The notes under the pieces are model-generated. The model was not told where the DNA came from. It searched no databases and was given only the letters and a program-made list of their open reading frames with translations. Made by a program: the position numbers and the translations under genes. From assembly GCF_963378085.1 (NCBI RefSeq), contig NZ_OY726395.1, positions 1,612,001-1,676,000 on the forward strand: a stretch of DNA of 64,000 nucleotides. The letters are read 5' to 3'. Position 1 is the first letter of the stretch. Each line of letters begins with the position of its first letter. The DNA comes from Mycolicibacterium sp. MU0050. GTDB taxonomy: Bacteria > Actinomycetota > Actinomycetes > Mycobacteriales > Mycobacteriaceae. Shown in pieces: positions 49,336-61,865 of the stretch.

Positions 49336-50751
49336 GTGAAGAGCACTGTCGAGCAACTGAGCCCCACGCGGGTACGTCTGAACGTGGAGGTGCCGTTCGC
49401 CGAGCTCGAACCCGATTTCGACCGCGCGTTCAAGCAGCTCGCCCAGCAGGTTCGGCTGCCCGGCTTCCGTCCCGGCAAGGCGCCGCGCAAGCTGCTCGAG
49501 GCCCGCATCGGTCGCGGCGCCGTGCTCGAGCAGGTCGTCAACGACGCCCTGCCCAGCCGCTACAGCGAGGCCGTGACCACCACCGACATCAAGCCGCTGG
49601 GCCAGCCCGAGATCGACATCACCAAGATCGAGGACGGCGAGGAACTGGTCTTCACCGCCGAGGTCGACATCCGCCCGGAGATCGCGCTGCCGGATCTGAG
49701 CGCGCTGAAGATCACCGTCGACCCGATCGAGGTCAGCGACGAGGACGTCGACAAGGAACTGCAGTCGCTGCGCGCCCGGTTCGGCACGCTGACCGGCGTC
49801 GACCGCCCGATCGTCGACGGCGACTTCGTCTCGATCGACCTGTCGGCCACCGTCGACGGCGAGGACGTGCCGGAGGCCAAGACCGAGGGGCTGTCCCACG
49901 AGGTCGGGTCCGGTCAGCTGATCGACGGCCTCGACGAGGCGCTGGTCGGGATGTCCGCCGAGGAGTCCAAGACCTTCACCACCACGCTGGTCGCCGGCCC
50001 GCATGCAGGCAAGGAGGCCGAGGTCACCGTCACCGTGGCGTCGGTCAAGGAGCGCGAGCTGCCCGAGGCCGACGACGAGTTCGCCCAGCTGGCAAGCGAA
50101 TTCGACACCATCGACGAGTTGAAGGCCGACCTCACCGAGCAGGTCAAGCGGCTCAAGCGCATCCAGCAGGCCGAGAAGATCCGCGACAACGCCCTGGAGG
50201 CCCTGCTCGAGCAGGTCGAGGTGCCGCTGCCGGAGAACATCGTGCAGGCCCAGATCGACGACACCCTGCACAACGCGATCCACGGCCTGGACCACGACGA
50301 GGCAAAGTTCGAGGAGGCGCTCAAGGAGCAGGGCTCCTCGCGCGAGGAGTTCGACGCCGAGTCCCGCACCAACGCGGAGAAGGCCGTCAAGACCCAGCTG
50401 CTGATGGATGCGCTGGCCGACGACCTGGAGATCCAGGTCGGGCAGAACGACATCACCGAGCGTCTGGTGCTGATGTCGCGGCAGTACGGCATCGAGCCGC
50501 AGCAGCTCATCCAGGTGCTGCAGCAGAACAACCAGCTGCCGGCGATGTACGCCGACGTGCGCCGGGGCCTGACCGTGGCCGCGGTGGTCGAGGCCGCCAC
50601 CGTCACCGACACCGACGGCAACGTCATCGACACCAGCGAGTTCTTCGGCCGGGCCGAGGACGGCGAGTCGGCCGAGGCCAGTGAGGCCGCTGCCGCCGCC
50701 GACGCTGGTGAGGACGCTGCCGAGACCGCCGAGGACGCCGAGGCGAAATAA
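49336..50751 (+). CDS. tig: Trigger factor
   Basis: 471 residues in the usual three parts: the ribosome-binding domain (1-110) with the loop [18 protein letters not shown], a FKBP-type prolyl-isomerase domain (about 160-245), and the SurA-like C-terminal arm. The last 40 residues form a long acidic Ala/Glu/Asp tail. It shields nascent chains at the ribosome exit. GTG 49336 has AGGAG in front; the longer frame runs into tRNA-Pro. It lies upstream of clpP1P2, linking folding with proteolysis. Corresponds to Rv2462c. Confidence 0.95.
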   Translation: MKSTVEQLSPTRVRLNVEVPFAELEPDFDRAFKQLAQQVRLPGFRPGKAPRKLLEARIGRGAVLEQVVNDALPSRYSEAVTTTDIKPLGQPEIDITKIEDGEELVFTAEVDIRPEIALPDLSALKITVDPIEVSDEDVDKELQSLRARFGTLTGVDRPIVDGDFVSIDLSATVDGEDVPEAKTEGLSHEVGSGQLIDGLDEALVGMSAEESKTFTTTLVAGPHAGKEAEVTVTVASVKERELPEADDEFAQLASEFDTIDELKADLTEQVKRLKRIQQAEKIRDNALEALLEQVEVPLPENIVQAQIDDTLHNAIHGLDHDEAKFEEALKEQGSSREEFDAESRTNAEKAVKTQLLMDALADDLEIQVGQNDITERLVLMSRQYGIEPQQLIQVLQQNNQLPAMYADVRRGLTVAAVVEAATVTDTDGNVIDTSEFFGRAEDGESAEASEAAAAADAGEDAAETAEDAEAK

Positions 50752-50845
50752 CGCCTAGAGCGAAAGCGCGCGTCCTGCGGAACGCGCGGTGTCGCGGTTT
50801 GGTTAGTGTCGAGCAATACCCATACGAGAAAGCAGGTAACCCGTC

Positions 50846-51439
50846 GTGACTGACATGCGTTCCGGTGGCATGGGCTTGAACCTCACCGACTCGGTCTATG
50901 AGCGGTTGCTGGCCGAGCGGATCATCTTCCTGGGCACCCAGGTCGACGACGACATCGCCAATCGGCTCTGCGCGCAGATTCTGCTGCTCGCCGCCGAGGA
51001 TCCGACCAAGGACATCAACCTCTACATCAACTCGCCCGGTGGTTCGGTGACCGCGGGCATGGCCATCTACGACACCATGGTGTTGGCGCCGTGCGACGTC
51101 GCCACCTACGCGATGGGCCTGGCGGCCTCGATGGGTGAGTTCCTGCTCGCCGCCGGGACCAAGGGCAAGCGCTTCGCCCTGCCGCACGCGCGGATCATGA
51201 TGCATCAGCCGTCGGCGGGCATCGGCGGTAGCGCCGCCGACATCGCCATCCAGGCCGAGCAGTTCGCGCTGACGAAGAAGGAGATGAACCGGCTCAACGC
51301 CGAGTTCACCGGCCAGCCCCTGGAGCGGATCGAGGCCGACGCCGACCGCGACCGTTGGTTCACCGCTCAGGAAGCCCTCGAGTACGGCTTCGTCGACCAC
51401 ATCATCACCCGCGCCCACACGAACGGGAGTGCCTCATGA
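50846..51439 (+). CDS. clpP1: ATP-dependent Clp protease proteolytic subunit 1
   Basis: 197 residues with the ClpP triad Ser95 (GLAASMGE), His120 (MMHQPSAG) and Asp169 (DRDRW). In mycobacteria ClpP1 and ClpP2 form one mixed tetradecamer that needs both subunits. A TAGTGT -10-like hexamer (50804-50809) with a start about 30 bases before the GTG is a plausible promoter. A weak 7-bp hairpin at 50767-50788 may end tig. The ATGA overlap with clpP2 gives coupled translation. Corresponds to Rv2461c. Confidence 0.95.
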   Translation: MTDMRSGGMGLNLTDSVYERLLAERIIFLGTQVDDDIANRLCAQILLLAAEDPTKDINLYINSPGGSVTAGMAIYDTMVLAPCDVATYAMGLAASMGEFLLAAGTKGKRFALPHARIMMHQPSAGIGGSAADIAIQAEQFALTKKEMNRLNAEFTGQPLERIEADADRDRWFTAQEALEYGFVDHIITRAHTNGSAS

Positions 51440-52089
51440 CCCAGCCCGCCCACGGCGCCGCCGTGAATCCGATGCAGTCGCGCTACATCCTGCCGTCGTT
51501 CATCGAGCACTCGAGCTTCGGCGTCAAGGAATCCAACCCGTACAACAAGCTCTTCGAGGAGCGCATCATCTTCCTCGGCGTGCAGGTGGATGACGCCTCG
51601 GCCAACGACATCATGGCCCAGTTGCTGGTGCTCGAGTCGCTGGATCCCGACCGTGACATCACCATGTACATCAACTCCCCGGGTGGCTCGTTCACCTCGT
51701 TGATGGCGATCTACGACACCATGCAGTACGTCCGGGCCGACATCCAGACGGTGTGCCTCGGCCAGGCGGCCTCGGCCGCGGCTGTCCTGCTGGCCGCCGG
51801 CACCCCGGGCAAGCGGATGGCGCTGCCGAACGCCCGCGTGCTGATCCATCAGCCGGCCGTCGGCGGAGCGATCCAGGGCCAGGTCTCCGACCTCGAGATC
51901 CAGGCCGCGGAGATCGAGCGGATGCGGACCCTGATGGACACCACCCTGGCCCGCCACACCAACAAGACGCCCGAGCAGATCCGCAAGGACACCGACCGCG
52001 ACAAGATCCTGACGGCCGAGGAGGCCAAGGAGTACGGGATCATCGACACGGTGCTCGAGTACCGGAAGCTCTCGGCGCAGACGGCCTGA
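51436..52089 (+). CDS. clpP2: ATP-dependent Clp protease proteolytic subunit 2
   Basis: 217 residues; the active site shows Ser113 (GQAASAAA) and His138 (LIHQPAVGG), with Asp in DTDRDKIL. ClpP2 carries the face that docks ClpX and ClpC1. Its N-terminal 12 residues are a propeptide-like segment. The ATG overlaps the clpP1 stop. A 230-base gap (52090-52319) follows before clpX; it carries a TAGCGT -10-like hexamer at 52263-52268 but no gene. Corresponds to Rv2460c. Confidence 0.95.
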   Translation: MTQPAHGAAVNPMQSRYILPSFIEHSSFGVKESNPYNKLFEERIIFLGVQVDDASANDIMAQLLVLESLDPDRDITMYINSPGGSFTSLMAIYDTMQYVRADIQTVCLGQAASAAAVLLAAGTPGKRMALPNARVLIHQPAVGGAIQGQVSDLEIQAAEIERMRTLMDTTLARHTNKTPEQIRKDTDRDKILTAEEAKEYGIIDTVLEYRKLSAQTA

Positions 52090-52319
52090 CCGCCGGGCGG
52101 GTCCGTGGCACGCATCCCAAACGGGTAACCGCGGCGACACGCCAGGGACACGGCAGCGCGTTGCGCACGCGACGGAGCGCCCAAGGCGATATGTTTCGTG
52201 CCACACAGGAATACCAACGGCGCTATTCGCTTCATCGGTCGCCCGTACTCGGGTCCAGCGGGTAGCGTCGGGATCAACACCTACCGACATTCGGCTACAG
52301 GAAGTAGGACACCACCACT

Positions 52320-53603
<1,284 letters not shown>

Positions 53604-53621
53604 CCGACTCGAGATTGCTCA

Positions 53622-53664
53622 CAGGGTCGTGATCCCGCCGGGGTCACGACCCTGAGTGCATTTT
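53622..53664. terminator. clpX terminator
   Basis: An 11-base perfect stem, CAGGGTCGTGA with TCACGACCCTG, 11-base loop, then TTTT at 53661-53664. It lies between convergent clpX and fdhD. Confidence 0.85.
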
Positions 53665-53716
53665 CGGCCCGGGACCGCGAGCCGGCCAGGCCCGGGAGCG
53701 CCGATCCGGCCCCGGC

Positions 53717-54541
53717 TCAGCTGTGCTTGATCCGGTCGGGCCGGCTGTAGACGTTCATCGAGTCGCCGCGCAGGAACGCCACCAGCGTCAGCCCCGACTG
53801 CCGGGCCAGGTCCACCGCCAGCGACGACGGCGCCGACACCGCGGCCAGCACCGGCACCCCGGCCATGACGGCCTTCTGCGTCAGCTCGAAGGAGGCCCGG
53901 CTGCTGACCAGCAGCACCGTGCCCGTCAGCGGGATCCGGTTCTGCTCGACGGCCCAGCCGAGCACCTTGTCGACGGCGTTGTGCCGGCCGATGTCCTCGC
54001 GGGCCACCAGCAGTTCACCGGCCGCGGTGAACAGCCCCGCGCCGTGTAGTCCGCCGGTGCTCGCGAAGACCTTCTGCGCGCGCCGAAGTTGTTCGGGTAG
54101 GCCGGCGACGACGGCACTGTCGATCACCGTCGGGTCGTCGCCGGGGCCGTAGCGGCTGACCGTCGCAATGGCGTCCAGCGCGGCCTTCCCGCACACCCCG
54201 CACGACGAGGTGGCGTAGAAGTTGCGGCGCATGTCGACATCGGGCGCCGGCACGTCGGGCGCCAGCGTGACGTCCAGGACGTTGTAGGTGTTGGCGCCAT
54301 CGACCTCGCCGCGGCAGTACCGCACCGTGGCAACGTCGTCGCGGTCGCCGATGATGCCTTCGGTCAGCAGGAAACCCTGCGCCAGTTCGACGTCCGACCC
54401 CGGCGTGCGCATGGTGACCGTCAGCGCGGTGCCGTTCAGCCGAATCTCCAACGGCTCCTCGACCACCAGCGTGTCGGGACGCTCGGTGATCTGCTCGGAG
54501 GTCAGATGCGAGATCCGCCGCCGAGTGGTTACCCGGCCCAT
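53717..54541 (-). CDS. fdhD: FdhD sulfurtransferase for formate dehydrogenase
   Basis: 274 residues. The active-site cysteine pair lies in [13 protein letters not shown], and [16 protein letters not shown] is the family's conserved core. FdhD passes sulfur from a cysteine desulfurase to the molybdenum cofactor of formate dehydrogenase. ATG 54541 overlaps the end of fdhF by 13 bases, so the two are coupled. In M. tuberculosis the pair (Rv2899c-Rv2900c) lies elsewhere. Confidence 0.92.
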   Translation of the reverse strand: MGRVTTRRRISHLTSEQITERPDTLVVEEPLEIRLNGTALTVTMRTPGSDVELAQGFLLTEGIIGDRDDVATVRYCRGEVDGANTYNVLDVTLAPDVPAPDVDMRRNFYATSSCGVCGKAALDAIATVSRYGPGDDPTVIDSAVVAGLPEQLRRAQKVFASTGGLHGAGLFTAAGELLVAREDIGRHNAVDKVLGWAVEQNRIPLTGTVLLVSSRASFELTQKAVMAGVPVLAAVSAPSSLAVDLARQSGLTLVAFLRGDSMNVYSRPDRIKHS

Positions 54542-56862
54542 GCCGACCCCGTCGCGGGTTCCAACCGGATCACGACGGCCTTGGACGCCGGCGTATTGGA
54601 CTTGGCCGCGGTGTGATCCAGCGGAACCAGCGGATTCGTTTCCGGGTAGTAGGCCGCCGCGTTGCCCCGGGGGGTGGCGAACGGCACCACCAGGAAATCG
54701 GCGGCGCGCCGCTCCTGCAGAGCCCCGTCGGCGCCGGTGAACTCCGAGACCAGGTCCACCCGGGCGCCGTCCGGGATTCCCAGGGCGGCGATGTCGGCGG
54801 GGTTGACGAACACCACGCGGCGCCCGCCCTTGACGCCGCGGTAGCGGTCGTCGAGGCCGTAGATGGTGGTGTTGTACTGGTCGTGGCTGCGCAGGGTCTG
54901 CAGCACCAGCCGTCCCGGCGGCACCGGCACCCACTCGAGCGGATTGACCGCGAAGTTGGCTTTGCCTGTGACGGTGGGGAATTCGCGGGAGTCCCGCGGC
55001 GGGTGGGGGAGCTGGAAGCCGTCGGGTTGGCGAACCCGGGTGTTGTAGTCGGCGCATCCCGGGACCACGTCGGCGATCGCGTCGCGGATCCGGTCGTAGT
55101 CCTCGACGAACGACTCCCAGGGCACCGGGTGCTCAGGCCCCAGCAGGGTGCGGGCCAGCTGGCAGACGATGGCGACCTCGCTGCGCAACTCGTCGCTGGC
55201 CGGGCGCAGCCGCCCGCGCGACAGATGGACCATGGACATCGAATCCTCCACGGACACCAGCTGTTTGCCGCTGGCCTGCACGTCGCGGTCGGTGCGGCCC
55301 AGGGTGGGCAGGATCAGCGCGGTGCGGCCGTGCACCACGTGGCTGCGATTGAGCTTCGTCGAAACCTGCACGGTGAGCTCGCAATTGCGCAGCGCGGCCT
55401 CGGTGACCTCGGTGTCGGGGGAGGCCGAGACGAAGTTGCCCCCCATCGCGACAAACGTCTTGGCCCGGCCGTCGCGCATGGCGCGGATCGCCTCGACGGT
55501 GTCCATTCCGGGTTCGCGCGGTGTGGTGATGCCGAACCGCGCGTCGAGGGCGTCATGGAACTCCGCGGGCATCTTTTCCCAGATGCCCATCGTCCGGTCG
55601 CCCTGCACGTTGGAATGCCCGCGCACCGGGCAGACGCCGGCGCCGGGCTTGCCGATCATGCCGCGCAACAACAACACGTTGGTGGCCTCGCCGATGGTCG
55701 CCACGGCGTGCCGGTGCTGGGTCAGCCCCATCGCCCAGCAGAAGACCGTGCGCTCCGAGGCCATCAGCATCTGCGCCACGCGCTCGAGCTGGGCGCGGGG
55801 GATGCCGGTGGCCTCGGTGACGGTGTCGAGGTCCACGGCGCGGGTCTGTGCGGCGTAATCGTCGAATCCGGCGCAGTGCGCATCGATGAAGGTCCGGTCG
55901 AGGACCGTCCCCGGGGCGCGGTCCTCGGCTTCGAGCAACAACTTGCCCAGGCCGGCGAACAGCGCCATGTCGCCGCCGAGGCGGATCTGCACGAATTCGT
56001 CGGCGATGGGCACGCCGTGACCGACCACGCCGTGGACCTTCTGCGGATCCTTGAATCGCATCAGCCCCGCCTCCGGCAGCGGATTGACGGCGATGATCTT
56101 CGCGCCGTTGGCCTTCGCTTTCTCCAGCACCGAGAGCATCCGCGGGTGGTTGGTCCCCGGGTTTTGACCGGCGATCAGGATGCAATCGGCGTGTTCGAGA
56201 TCGAGGACGCTCACCGAGCCTTTGCCCACGCCGATCGATTCGGTCAGCGCGGTCCCGGAGGACTCGTGGCACATGTTCGAGCAGTCGGGCAGGTTGTTGG
56301 TGCCGAAGCTGCGCACCAGCAGCTGGTAGAGGAACGCGGCCTCGTTGCTGGTGCGGCCGGAGGTGTAGAACACCGCCTGGTCGGGGTGCTCGAGCGCGTT
56401 GAGATGTTCGGCGATCAACCGGTAGGACTCGTCCCAGGTGATCGGTCGGTAGTGGGTGTCGCCGGGCCGCAGCACCATCGGATGGGTCAGGCGGCCCTGC
56501 TGGGACAGCCAGTATTCGGGCTTGCGGGCCAACTCGGCGACCGAGTGCAGGGCGAAGAACTCCGGGCCGACGGTGCGCTTGGTCGCCTCTTCGGCGACGG
56601 CCTTGGCGCCGTTCTCGCAGAACTCGGCGGGCCGGCGGCCGCCGGGCTCCTCGGGCCACGCGCAGCCCGGGCAGTCGTACCCGTGTCGCTGATTGAGCCG
56701 GGCCAGCGTGGTCGCCGTGCGGAGCAATCCCATCTGTTCGACGCCGCGGCGCAGCGCCACCCACACCGCCTTGACCCCCGCGGCCTCGCCGGCGCGGTCG
56801 GTGATGACGACGTCATGTTCGTCGAAATCGGCGTTGACGTGGGAATGCTCGGAGGTCGTCAT
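54529..56862 (-). CDS. fdhF: FdhF/YdeP-family molybdopterin oxidoreductase
   Basis: 777 residues of the YdeP-like branch of formate dehydrogenase alpha subunits: N-terminal CPGCAWPEE for an Fe-S cluster, then [28 protein letters not shown], and the C-terminal molybdopterin-guanine-dinucleotide domain with [20 protein letters not shown]. No in-frame TGA (selenocysteine) appears. It probably oxidises formate or a related small compound in the cytoplasm; the electron acceptor is not encoded here. ATG 56862 has GGAG 3 bases upstream and a TAGGCT hexamer 6 bases before it, so it could also be leaderless. Confidence 0.88.
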   Translation of the reverse strand: MTTSEHSHVNADFDEHDVVITDRAGEAAGVKAVWVALRRGVEQMGLLRTATTLARLNQRHGYDCPGCAWPEEPGGRRPAEFCENGAKAVAEEATKRTVGPEFFALHSVAELARKPEYWLSQQGRLTHPMVLRPGDTHYRPITWDESYRLIAEHLNALEHPDQAVFYTSGRTSNEAAFLYQLLVRSFGTNNLPDCSNMCHESSGTALTESIGVGKGSVSVLDLEHADCILIAGQNPGTNHPRMLSVLEKAKANGAKIIAVNPLPEAGLMRFKDPQKVHGVVGHGVPIADEFVQIRLGGDMALFAGLGKLLLEAEDRAPGTVLDRTFIDAHCAGFDDYAAQTRAVDLDTVTEATGIPRAQLERVAQMLMASERTVFCWAMGLTQHRHAVATIGEATNVLLLRGMIGKPGAGVCPVRGHSNVQGDRTMGIWEKMPAEFHDALDARFGITTPREPGMDTVEAIRAMRDGRAKTFVAMGGNFVSASPDTEVTEAALRNCELTVQVSTKLNRSHVVHGRTALILPTLGRTDRDVQASGKQLVSVEDSMSMVHLSRGRLRPASDELRSEVAIVCQLARTLLGPEHPVPWESFVEDYDRIRDAIADVVPGCADYNTRVRQPDGFQLPHPPRDSREFPTVTGKANFAVNPLEWVPVPPGRLVLQTLRSHDQYNTTIYGLDDRYRGVKGGRRVVFVNPADIAALGIPDGARVDLVSEFTGADGALQERRAADFLVVPFATPRGNAAAYYPETNPLVPLDHTAAKSNTPASKAVVIRLEPATGSAWAG

Positions 56863-56926
56863 GACTCCAGCCTAAGCAGCATTGCAAACCGACCGGGTTA
56901 CAGCCGCGGGCATGCATTAGGCAGGC

Positions 56927-56932
56927 TAAGAT
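56927..56932 (+). promoter_or_regulatory. -10 hexamer for a leaderless DUF732 transcript
   Basis: TAAGAT ends 7 bases before the ATG at 56940, with no ribosome site between, so transcription probably starts at the ATG. Confidence 0.5.
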
Positions 56933-56939
56933 ATCCACC

Positions 56940-57326
56940 ATGAAGGCAGTCACGATTGCGTTTGCCGCTGTTGCTGTGGCACTGGGTTTGGCCGCGCCGG
57001 CGAACGCCGATCCGGATACCGACTTCACCAATGCGCTGCATATCCACGGCATCTACGGGCAGAAGGACTACAACGCCTGGATCGCCAAGATTGCTTGTAA
57101 GCGCCTTGACCGCGGTTTGGACAAGGACGCGTATGCATCGGCGGAGTTCGTCTCGGAGCAGCTGAGCCGGGACAGCACCACCGATCAGGCCTGGCAGTTC
57201 CTCGGTCTGGCGATCCCGATTTATTGCCCGGCCAAGCAGTACGTCCTGCAGCAGGCCGCGGGGCAACCCGTGCCGCCGCCTGCTGACCCCGCGGGGCCGG
57301 CCCTGCCTGCCGAGCAAGTCGGCTGA
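56940..57326 (+). CDS. Secreted DUF732 protein
   Basis: 128 residues: a signal peptide (1-23, cut after ANA), a helical DUF732 domain with DTDFTNALHIHGIYG and two cysteines (IACKRL, IYCPAK) likely to form a disulphide, and a Pro/Ala tail. DUF732 proteins are small, exported and abundant in mycobacteria; their role is unknown. The gene is divergent from fdhF and followed 29 bases later by another secreted protein. Confidence 0.83.
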   Translation: MKAVTIAFAAVAVALGLAAPANADPDTDFTNALHIHGIYGQKDYNAWIAKIACKRLDRGLDKDAYASAEFVSEQLSRDSTTDQAWQFLGLAIPIYCPAKQYVLQQAAGQPVPPPADPAGPALPAEQVG

Positions 57327-57355
57327 CCGTCCATTCTCGACCGTCTGGAGACGTG

Positions 57356-57826
57356 ATGTTCAATCGCAAACGATCCAAGGGCTGGCTGCGCGCGGGAGTG
57401 GGCGCGCTGGCCGCCGGCGCTCTGCTCGCGACCACGCCCGGCCTCGCCGGTGCCGACGCGACGGACAACTATCCGATCCCGAATCGGATGCTGAAGACCA
57501 CGTGCACCGTCGACCAGTACATGGCGGCGGCCCGCGACACCAGCCCGGTGTACTACGAGCGCTACATGATCGACTACAACAACCGGCCCCTCGACGTTCA
57601 GCAGGGCGCCCGCGATCGGATCTACTGGTTCTTCTCGCTGGATTACCCGGCCCGCCGCCAGTACTCGGAGAACACCGCGACCAACGTGTACTACGAGCAG
57701 ATGGCGACCCGGTGGGGCAACTGGGCCAAGCTGTTCTTCAACAACAAGGGTGTCGTGGCGCACGCCACCGACGTCTGCAACGAGTACCCGGCCTCCGACC
57801 CGACGGTGTGGACCTGGATGCTGTAG
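57356..57826 (+). CDS. Secreted DUF5078-like protein
   Basis: 156 residues: a signal peptide of about 35 residues ending near AGA, then a compact domain with TTCTVDQYMAAARDTSPVYY and a second Cys in ATDVCNEYP. The domain is rich in Tyr, Trp and Asn. It resembles DUF5078, a mycobacterium-specific exported family of unknown role. ATG 57356 is 5 bases after GGAG; the adjacent GTG at 57353 is too close. It probably shares a transcript with the DUF732 gene and ends at a strong terminator. Confidence 0.75.
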   Translation: MFNRKRSKGWLRAGVGALAAGALLATTPGLAGADATDNYPIPNRMLKTTCTVDQYMAAARDTSPVYYERYMIDYNNRPLDVQQGARDRIYWFFSLDYPARRQYSENTATNVYYEQMATRWGNWAKLFFNNKGVVAHATDVCNEYPASDPTVWTWML

Positions 57827-57850
57827 GCCTTCGAAGACCAACGAAACTCA

Positions 57851-57889
57851 CGTGGGGCCGGCGTGATGCCGGCCCCACGGAGTTTTTTG
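57851..57889 (+). terminator. Intrinsic terminator after the two secreted-protein genes
   Basis: A perfect 12-base stem, CGTGGGGCCGGC with GCCGGCCCCACG, 5-base loop, then a run of six T (57883-57888). Confidence 0.93.
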
Positions 57890-57962
57890 TTGGGCGCTGA
57901 AACGCACGAGCACCCTCGCCCGGTTGCGGGGGAGGGTGCTCGCGGAGTCCGAGGGCGGGGGC

Positions 57963-58250
57963 CTACCCGCCGCCGGTGACCGGGTTGGAGGTCAGCGGAA
58001 TGAAGTAGCCGTTCTTCCAGATGCCCCAGCGGCCACCCCAACCCGAGATCCAGACGACGGGTTCGCCGTTCCAGAACTCGGCGGGCTTCGGCGGGGCCCA
58101 GTGCGGCGGGATCTCCCCGGGCGGGGGCGAGGGCACCGGCGGGGGCGGCACCGGTCCGGCGATCGCCACCGCGGCACCGAGTCCCAACGACGCCGCGGCC
58201 AGCGCTCCGGCCACCGCGAAGGCGGAAAGAGAGGTCTTGATCGAGATCAT
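57963..58250 (-). CDS. Small secreted Pro/Trp-rich protein
   Basis: 95 residues: a signal peptide (about 1-31, ending AIAG), then a short mature part with Pro runs (PVPPPPVPSPPPG) and a Trp/Gly-rich segment WISGWGGRWGIWKNGYF. No family is recognised. GGAGA lies 8 bases before the ATG. It lies 45 bases downstream of mmpL on the same strand and may be co-transcribed with mmpS-mmpL, perhaps as an envelope partner. Confidence 0.68.
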   Translation of the reverse strand: MISIKTSLSAFAVAGALAAASLGLGAAVAIAGPVPPPPVPSPPPGEIPPHWAPPKPAEFWNGEPVVWISGWGGRWGIWKNGYFIPLTSNPVTGGG

Positions 58251-58295
58251 GTGCGTGTCTCCTGCGTTGATGTCGTCGTGGGCGTTCGGGGCCGG

Positions 58296-61178
58296 TCAGA
58301 CCGACGCGGGCTCTTCGCTCTGCCGGGGCCACTCCGAGGGGAGGGGCCGCTGACGCACCCGCTGCGGCCACCAGAACCACTTGCCCAGCAGGGCGGCGAT
58401 CGACGGCGTCATGAATGCGCGGATCACCAGGGTATCGAAGAGCAGACCCATCCCGATCGTCGTGCCGACCTGGCCGATCACGATCAGTTCGCTGACCGCC
58501 ATGGACATCATGGTGAACGCGAACACCAGTCCGGCCGAGGTCACCACCGAGCCGCTGCCACCCATGGCTCGGATGATCCCGGTGTTGAGTCCGGCGTGTA
58601 TTTCCTCCTTCATTCGAGCCACTAGTAGCAGGTTATAGTCGGCGCCCACGGCGAGAAGCACAATGAGCGCCATTGGTAGCACCATCCAGTGCAATTCGAT
58701 CCCGATGAGGTGCTGCCAGATGAGTACCGAGATGCCGAAAGCGCTACCCAGCGAGAAGATCACCGTGCCCACGATCACCGCCGCGGCCACGATCGCCTTG
58801 GTGATCAGCAGCATGATGATGAAGATCAGGCACGCCGCGGCGATACCGGCGATCATCAGGTCGTAGTTCGCGCCCTCCTGCATGTCCTTGAAGGTCGCGG
58901 CCGTGCCGGCGAGATAGATCCTGGAGCCTTCCAGCGGGGTGCCCTTGATGGCCTCTTTGGCGGCGAGCTTGATGGCATCGATGTGCTTGATGCCCTCCGG
59001 GCTCATCGGGTCGCCCTCATGGCTGATGATGAAGCGCACCGAGTGGCCGTCCGGGGACAGGAACATCTTCATGCCGCGCTTGAAGTTCGGGTTCTCGAAC
59101 GTCTCCGGCGGCAGATAGAACGAGTCGTCGTTCTTCGACTCGTCGAACGCCTTGCCCATGGCGGTCGAGTTCTCCTGCATGGCCGACATCTGATCCTGCA
59201 GGCCCTTCTGGCTCTGATACATGGTCAGCATGTAGGTCTTCATGTTCTTCATCGTCGCGATCATCGACGGCATGAGCGCGACCATCTGCGGCATCAACTC
59301 GTCCAGCCGCTCCATGTCAGGCATGAGGTCCTGAATGTTGTCGGTCATGGTGTCGATGCCGTCGAGCGTGTCGAAGATGGACCGGATCGACCAGCACACC
59401 GGGATGTTGTAGCAGTGCGGTTCCCAGTAGAAGTAGTTGCGGATCGGCCGGAAGAAGTCGTCGAAGTTCGAGATGTTGTCCCGCAGTTCGGCGATGTCCA
59501 ACGTCATGGTCTTCATCTTGGTGACCATGCTGTGGGTGGTCTCGGCCATCTGCACGGTGATGCCCTGCATCTTTTCCATGTTGTCGATGGTGGCCTGCAT
59601 GTCGTCGGCCTGCTTGAGCATGTTGCTCATCATGTCCTGCTGGTACTTCTCGTTCATCTTCTGCGTCACGCCCTGCATCGAGATCTGGAACGGGATGGAC
59701 GTGTGCTCGATGGGAGTGCCCTGCGGGCGGGTGATGGCCTGCACCCGGCCCACGCCGGGCACCCGGAAGATGCTCTTGGCGACCTTGTCGATGACCAGGA
59801 AGTCCGACGAGTTGCGCAGGTCGCGATCGCTTTCGATCAGCAACAATTCGGGGTTCATCCGCGCCTGCGAGAAGTGCCGATCCGCGGCCGCATAGCCGAC
59901 GTTGGCGGGGAGGTCGTCCGGCAGGTAATCGCGGTCGTTGTAGTTGGTGATGTAACCCGGCAGCGTCAGCAGACCCACCAGGGACAGCGCGATCGTGGCG
60001 ACCAGGATCGGACCGGGCCAGCGGACGACGGCGGCGCCGATCTTGCGCCAACCCCGCACCCGCATGGCCCGTTTGGGTTCCAGCAGGTTCCCGAACCGGC
60101 TTGCGGTGGTGATGATCGCCGAACCGAGGGTCAGGCCGGTGACGACCACCACCGTCATGCCGATGGCGAGGGGGACGCCCAAGGTTTGGAAGTAGGGCAT
60201 CCGGGTGAAGTGCAGACACAGCATCGCCCCGGCAATGGTCATGCCGGAGCCCACGATGACGTGGGCGGTGCCCCGGAACATGGTGTAGTACGCCTGTTCC
60301 CGGGTTTCGCCCGCGCCGCGGGCTTCCTGATATCGACCGGTCAAGAAGATGCCGTAGTCGGTCGACAGCGCGATCGCCAGCGTCACCAGCAGGCTGGTGG
60401 CGAACGTGGACAGTCCGATGAACTCGTGATAGCCGAGGAACGCGACCACGCCGCGCGCCGACATCAGCGACAGCACCACCATCACCAGGGTGAGCAACAC
60501 GGTGGTGATGGAGCGGTAGACCAACAGCAGCATGGTGATGATCACCACGAAGGTCAGCGCCTCGATCATCCGCAGGCTGCGGTCGCCGGCGATCTGCTGG
60601 TCGGCCGCCAACGCGGCCGGGCCGGTGACGTAGGCCTGCACGCCGGCCGGCGGCTCCACACTGGCGACGATGTCCTGGACGGCCTCGATCGACTCGTTCG
60701 CCAGCGCCTCACCCTGGTTACCGGCGGTGTAGACCTGAACGTAGGCGGCCTTGCCGTCGGGGCTCTGCGCACCGCTGGCGGTCAGCGGGTCGCCCCAGAA
60801 GTCCTGGACGTGTTCGACGTGCTTGGAGTCGGCCTCGAGCTTGTCGATGATCTCGTCGTAGTAATCGTGGGCGGCGTCGCCGAGCTGATCCTCGCCTTCC
60901 AGCACGATCATGGCCGAGCTGTTGGAGTCGAACTCCTCGAAGACCTGGCCGACGCGCTTCATTGCGATCACCGACGGCGCGTCGTCGGGCGACATCGACA
61001 CCGAACGCATTTGCCCGACGGTCTCGAGTTGCGGCACCGAGACGTTGAGGACGACGATCAGCGCGACCCAGCCGAGGATGATCGGCACCGCCAGGGCGCG
61101 GATGGTTCTCGCCAGGCGGCTACGGGTGTCGCCCTGGACCGCCCCGAAGGAATCGGTGGGTGCGTCGTGAGAACTCAT
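58296..61178 (-). CDS. MmpL-family RND transporter (MmpL4/MmpL5 type)
   Basis: 960 residues, the size of MmpL4/5: 12 predicted membrane helices in two halves, with the proton-relay Asp-Tyr pairs in [12 protein letters not shown] and [12 protein letters not shown]. The second periplasmic loop (about 480-690) is a long Met-rich coiled coil containing the Cys pair of [15 protein letters not shown], as in the siderophore/drug exporters MmpL4 and MmpL5 and unlike MmpL3. It should export a lipid, siderophore or drug with its MmpS partner. The ATG overlaps the mmpS stop (ATGA). Confidence 0.9.
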   Translation of the reverse strand: MSSHDAPTDSFGAVQGDTRSRLARTIRALAVPIILGWVALIVVLNVSVPQLETVGQMRSVSMSPDDAPSVIAMKRVGQVFEEFDSNSSAMIVLEGEDQLGDAAHDYYDEIIDKLEADSKHVEHVQDFWGDPLTASGAQSPDGKAAYVQVYTAGNQGEALANESIEAVQDIVASVEPPAGVQAYVTGPAALAADQQIAGDRSLRMIEALTFVVIITMLLLVYRSITTVLLTLVMVVLSLMSARGVVAFLGYHEFIGLSTFATSLLVTLAIALSTDYGIFLTGRYQEARGAGETREQAYYTMFRGTAHVIVGSGMTIAGAMLCLHFTRMPYFQTLGVPLAIGMTVVVVTGLTLGSAIITTASRFGNLLEPKRAMRVRGWRKIGAAVVRWPGPILVATIALSLVGLLTLPGYITNYNDRDYLPDDLPANVGYAAADRHFSQARMNPELLLIESDRDLRNSSDFLVIDKVAKSIFRVPGVGRVQAITRPQGTPIEHTSIPFQISMQGVTQKMNEKYQQDMMSNMLKQADDMQATIDNMEKMQGITVQMAETTHSMVTKMKTMTLDIAELRDNISNFDDFFRPIRNYFYWEPHCYNIPVCWSIRSIFDTLDGIDTMTDNIQDLMPDMERLDELMPQMVALMPSMIATMKNMKTYMLTMYQSQKGLQDQMSAMQENSTAMGKAFDESKNDDSFYLPPETFENPNFKRGMKMFLSPDGHSVRFIISHEGDPMSPEGIKHIDAIKLAAKEAIKGTPLEGSRIYLAGTAATFKDMQEGANYDLMIAGIAAACLIFIIMLLITKAIVAAAVIVGTVIFSLGSAFGISVLIWQHLIGIELHWMVLPMALIVLLAVGADYNLLLVARMKEEIHAGLNTGIIRAMGGSGSVVTSAGLVFAFTMMSMAVSELIVIGQVGTTIGMGLLFDTLVIRAFMTPSIAALLGKWFWWPQRVRQRPLPSEWPRQSEEPASV

Positions 61179-61600
61179 GCAGATTTCACCAAGCAGAAGG
61201 TCTGGGCGCTCACGCCGGTGGTGGTCTTCTCGTCCTTGATCTCGTCATCGACGGTGATCCGACAGGTGATCGAGCTGCTGTCGCCCTGGGCCACGATGTT
61301 GGGGAAGACCGACGGCGAGGTGGACTCCAACCGCAGCGTCCACGGCAGGCCTGCACCGTCAACCCGCTGGGGTTCGGCGTCGAGGTCGAGGTAGTTGATG
61401 TCCGCGTAGGTCCCGTTGCCCCAGATTTCATAGGTGACGACCTTCGGGTCGAACGGCTCGGTGTCCTCGATGGGGGTGGAGGTCCCGATGTCGTCCTGGG
61501 CGCCGAAGAAGGTTCGGATGCGGGAGACCGTCAGGCCACCCACCACCAGGACGATCACGATCACCAGGGGGATCCAGACTCGCTTCAGCAGACTGAACAT
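61175..61600 (-). CDS. MmpS-family membrane accessory protein
   Basis: 141 residues: one N-terminal membrane helix (about 8-25), then an exported beta-sandwich domain with [19 protein letters not shown] and two cysteines ([18 protein letters not shown]) forming the usual disulphide. It is the partner of the MmpL encoded next. ATG 61600 has GGGGAG 5 bases upstream. The upstream 590 bases (61601-62190) hold no other supported gene but contain a perfect palindrome at 61840-61865. Confidence 0.88.
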   Translation of the reverse strand: MFSLLKRVWIPLVIVIVLVVGGLTVSRIRTFFGAQDDIGTSTPIEDTEPFDPKVVTYEIWGNGTYADINYLDLDAEPQRVDGAGLPWTLRLESTSPSVFPNIVAQGDSSSITCRITVDDEIKDEKTTTGVSAQTFCLVKSA

Positions 61601-61839
61601 TGAACTCCCCACACCGTTGGCCGTGCCACATGCACCCTTACGTCGGTATTTGCTTCGATGATTCACCGCAGACAGCCCGGTCAACGGACCCGTTAGACCA
61701 TATAACAGAGTTGCAGGAGAATCGTAGGCACCATTACCGCAACTGGACTCATTCCGCCACTTCAGCCGCCTTTTTTGGCCTGCGCTGGGCGTTCAACGAG
61801 CAGCTTGGCGGGAAAAGCGGAGGAGCTCACACTGCCGGG

Positions 61840-61865
61840 TGAATAGTGATCTGAATCACTATTCA
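61840..61865. promoter_or_regulatory. Perfect palindromic operator candidate upstream of mmpS-mmpL
   Basis: TGAATAGTGAT and ATCACTATTCA are exact inverse copies with 4 bases (CTGA) between. It lies 240 bases before mmpS and 325 bases before the divergent haemophore-like gene. A TetR- or MarR-type regulator is likely, as for other mmpS-mmpL pairs, but none is encoded beside it. The absence of a T-run argues against a terminator. Confidence 0.6.

Noticed and set aside
50767..50788. 7-bp hairpin after tig as a terminator
   Set aside because: Short stem with an 8-base loop and no T-run; too weak to list as a feature.
56917..56930. TTAGGCAGGCTAAG resembling an IdeR iron box before the DUF732 gene
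   Set aside because: It matches only AGGCTAA of the 19-bp consensus with wrong half-site spacing; the TAAGAT inside fits a -10 element better.
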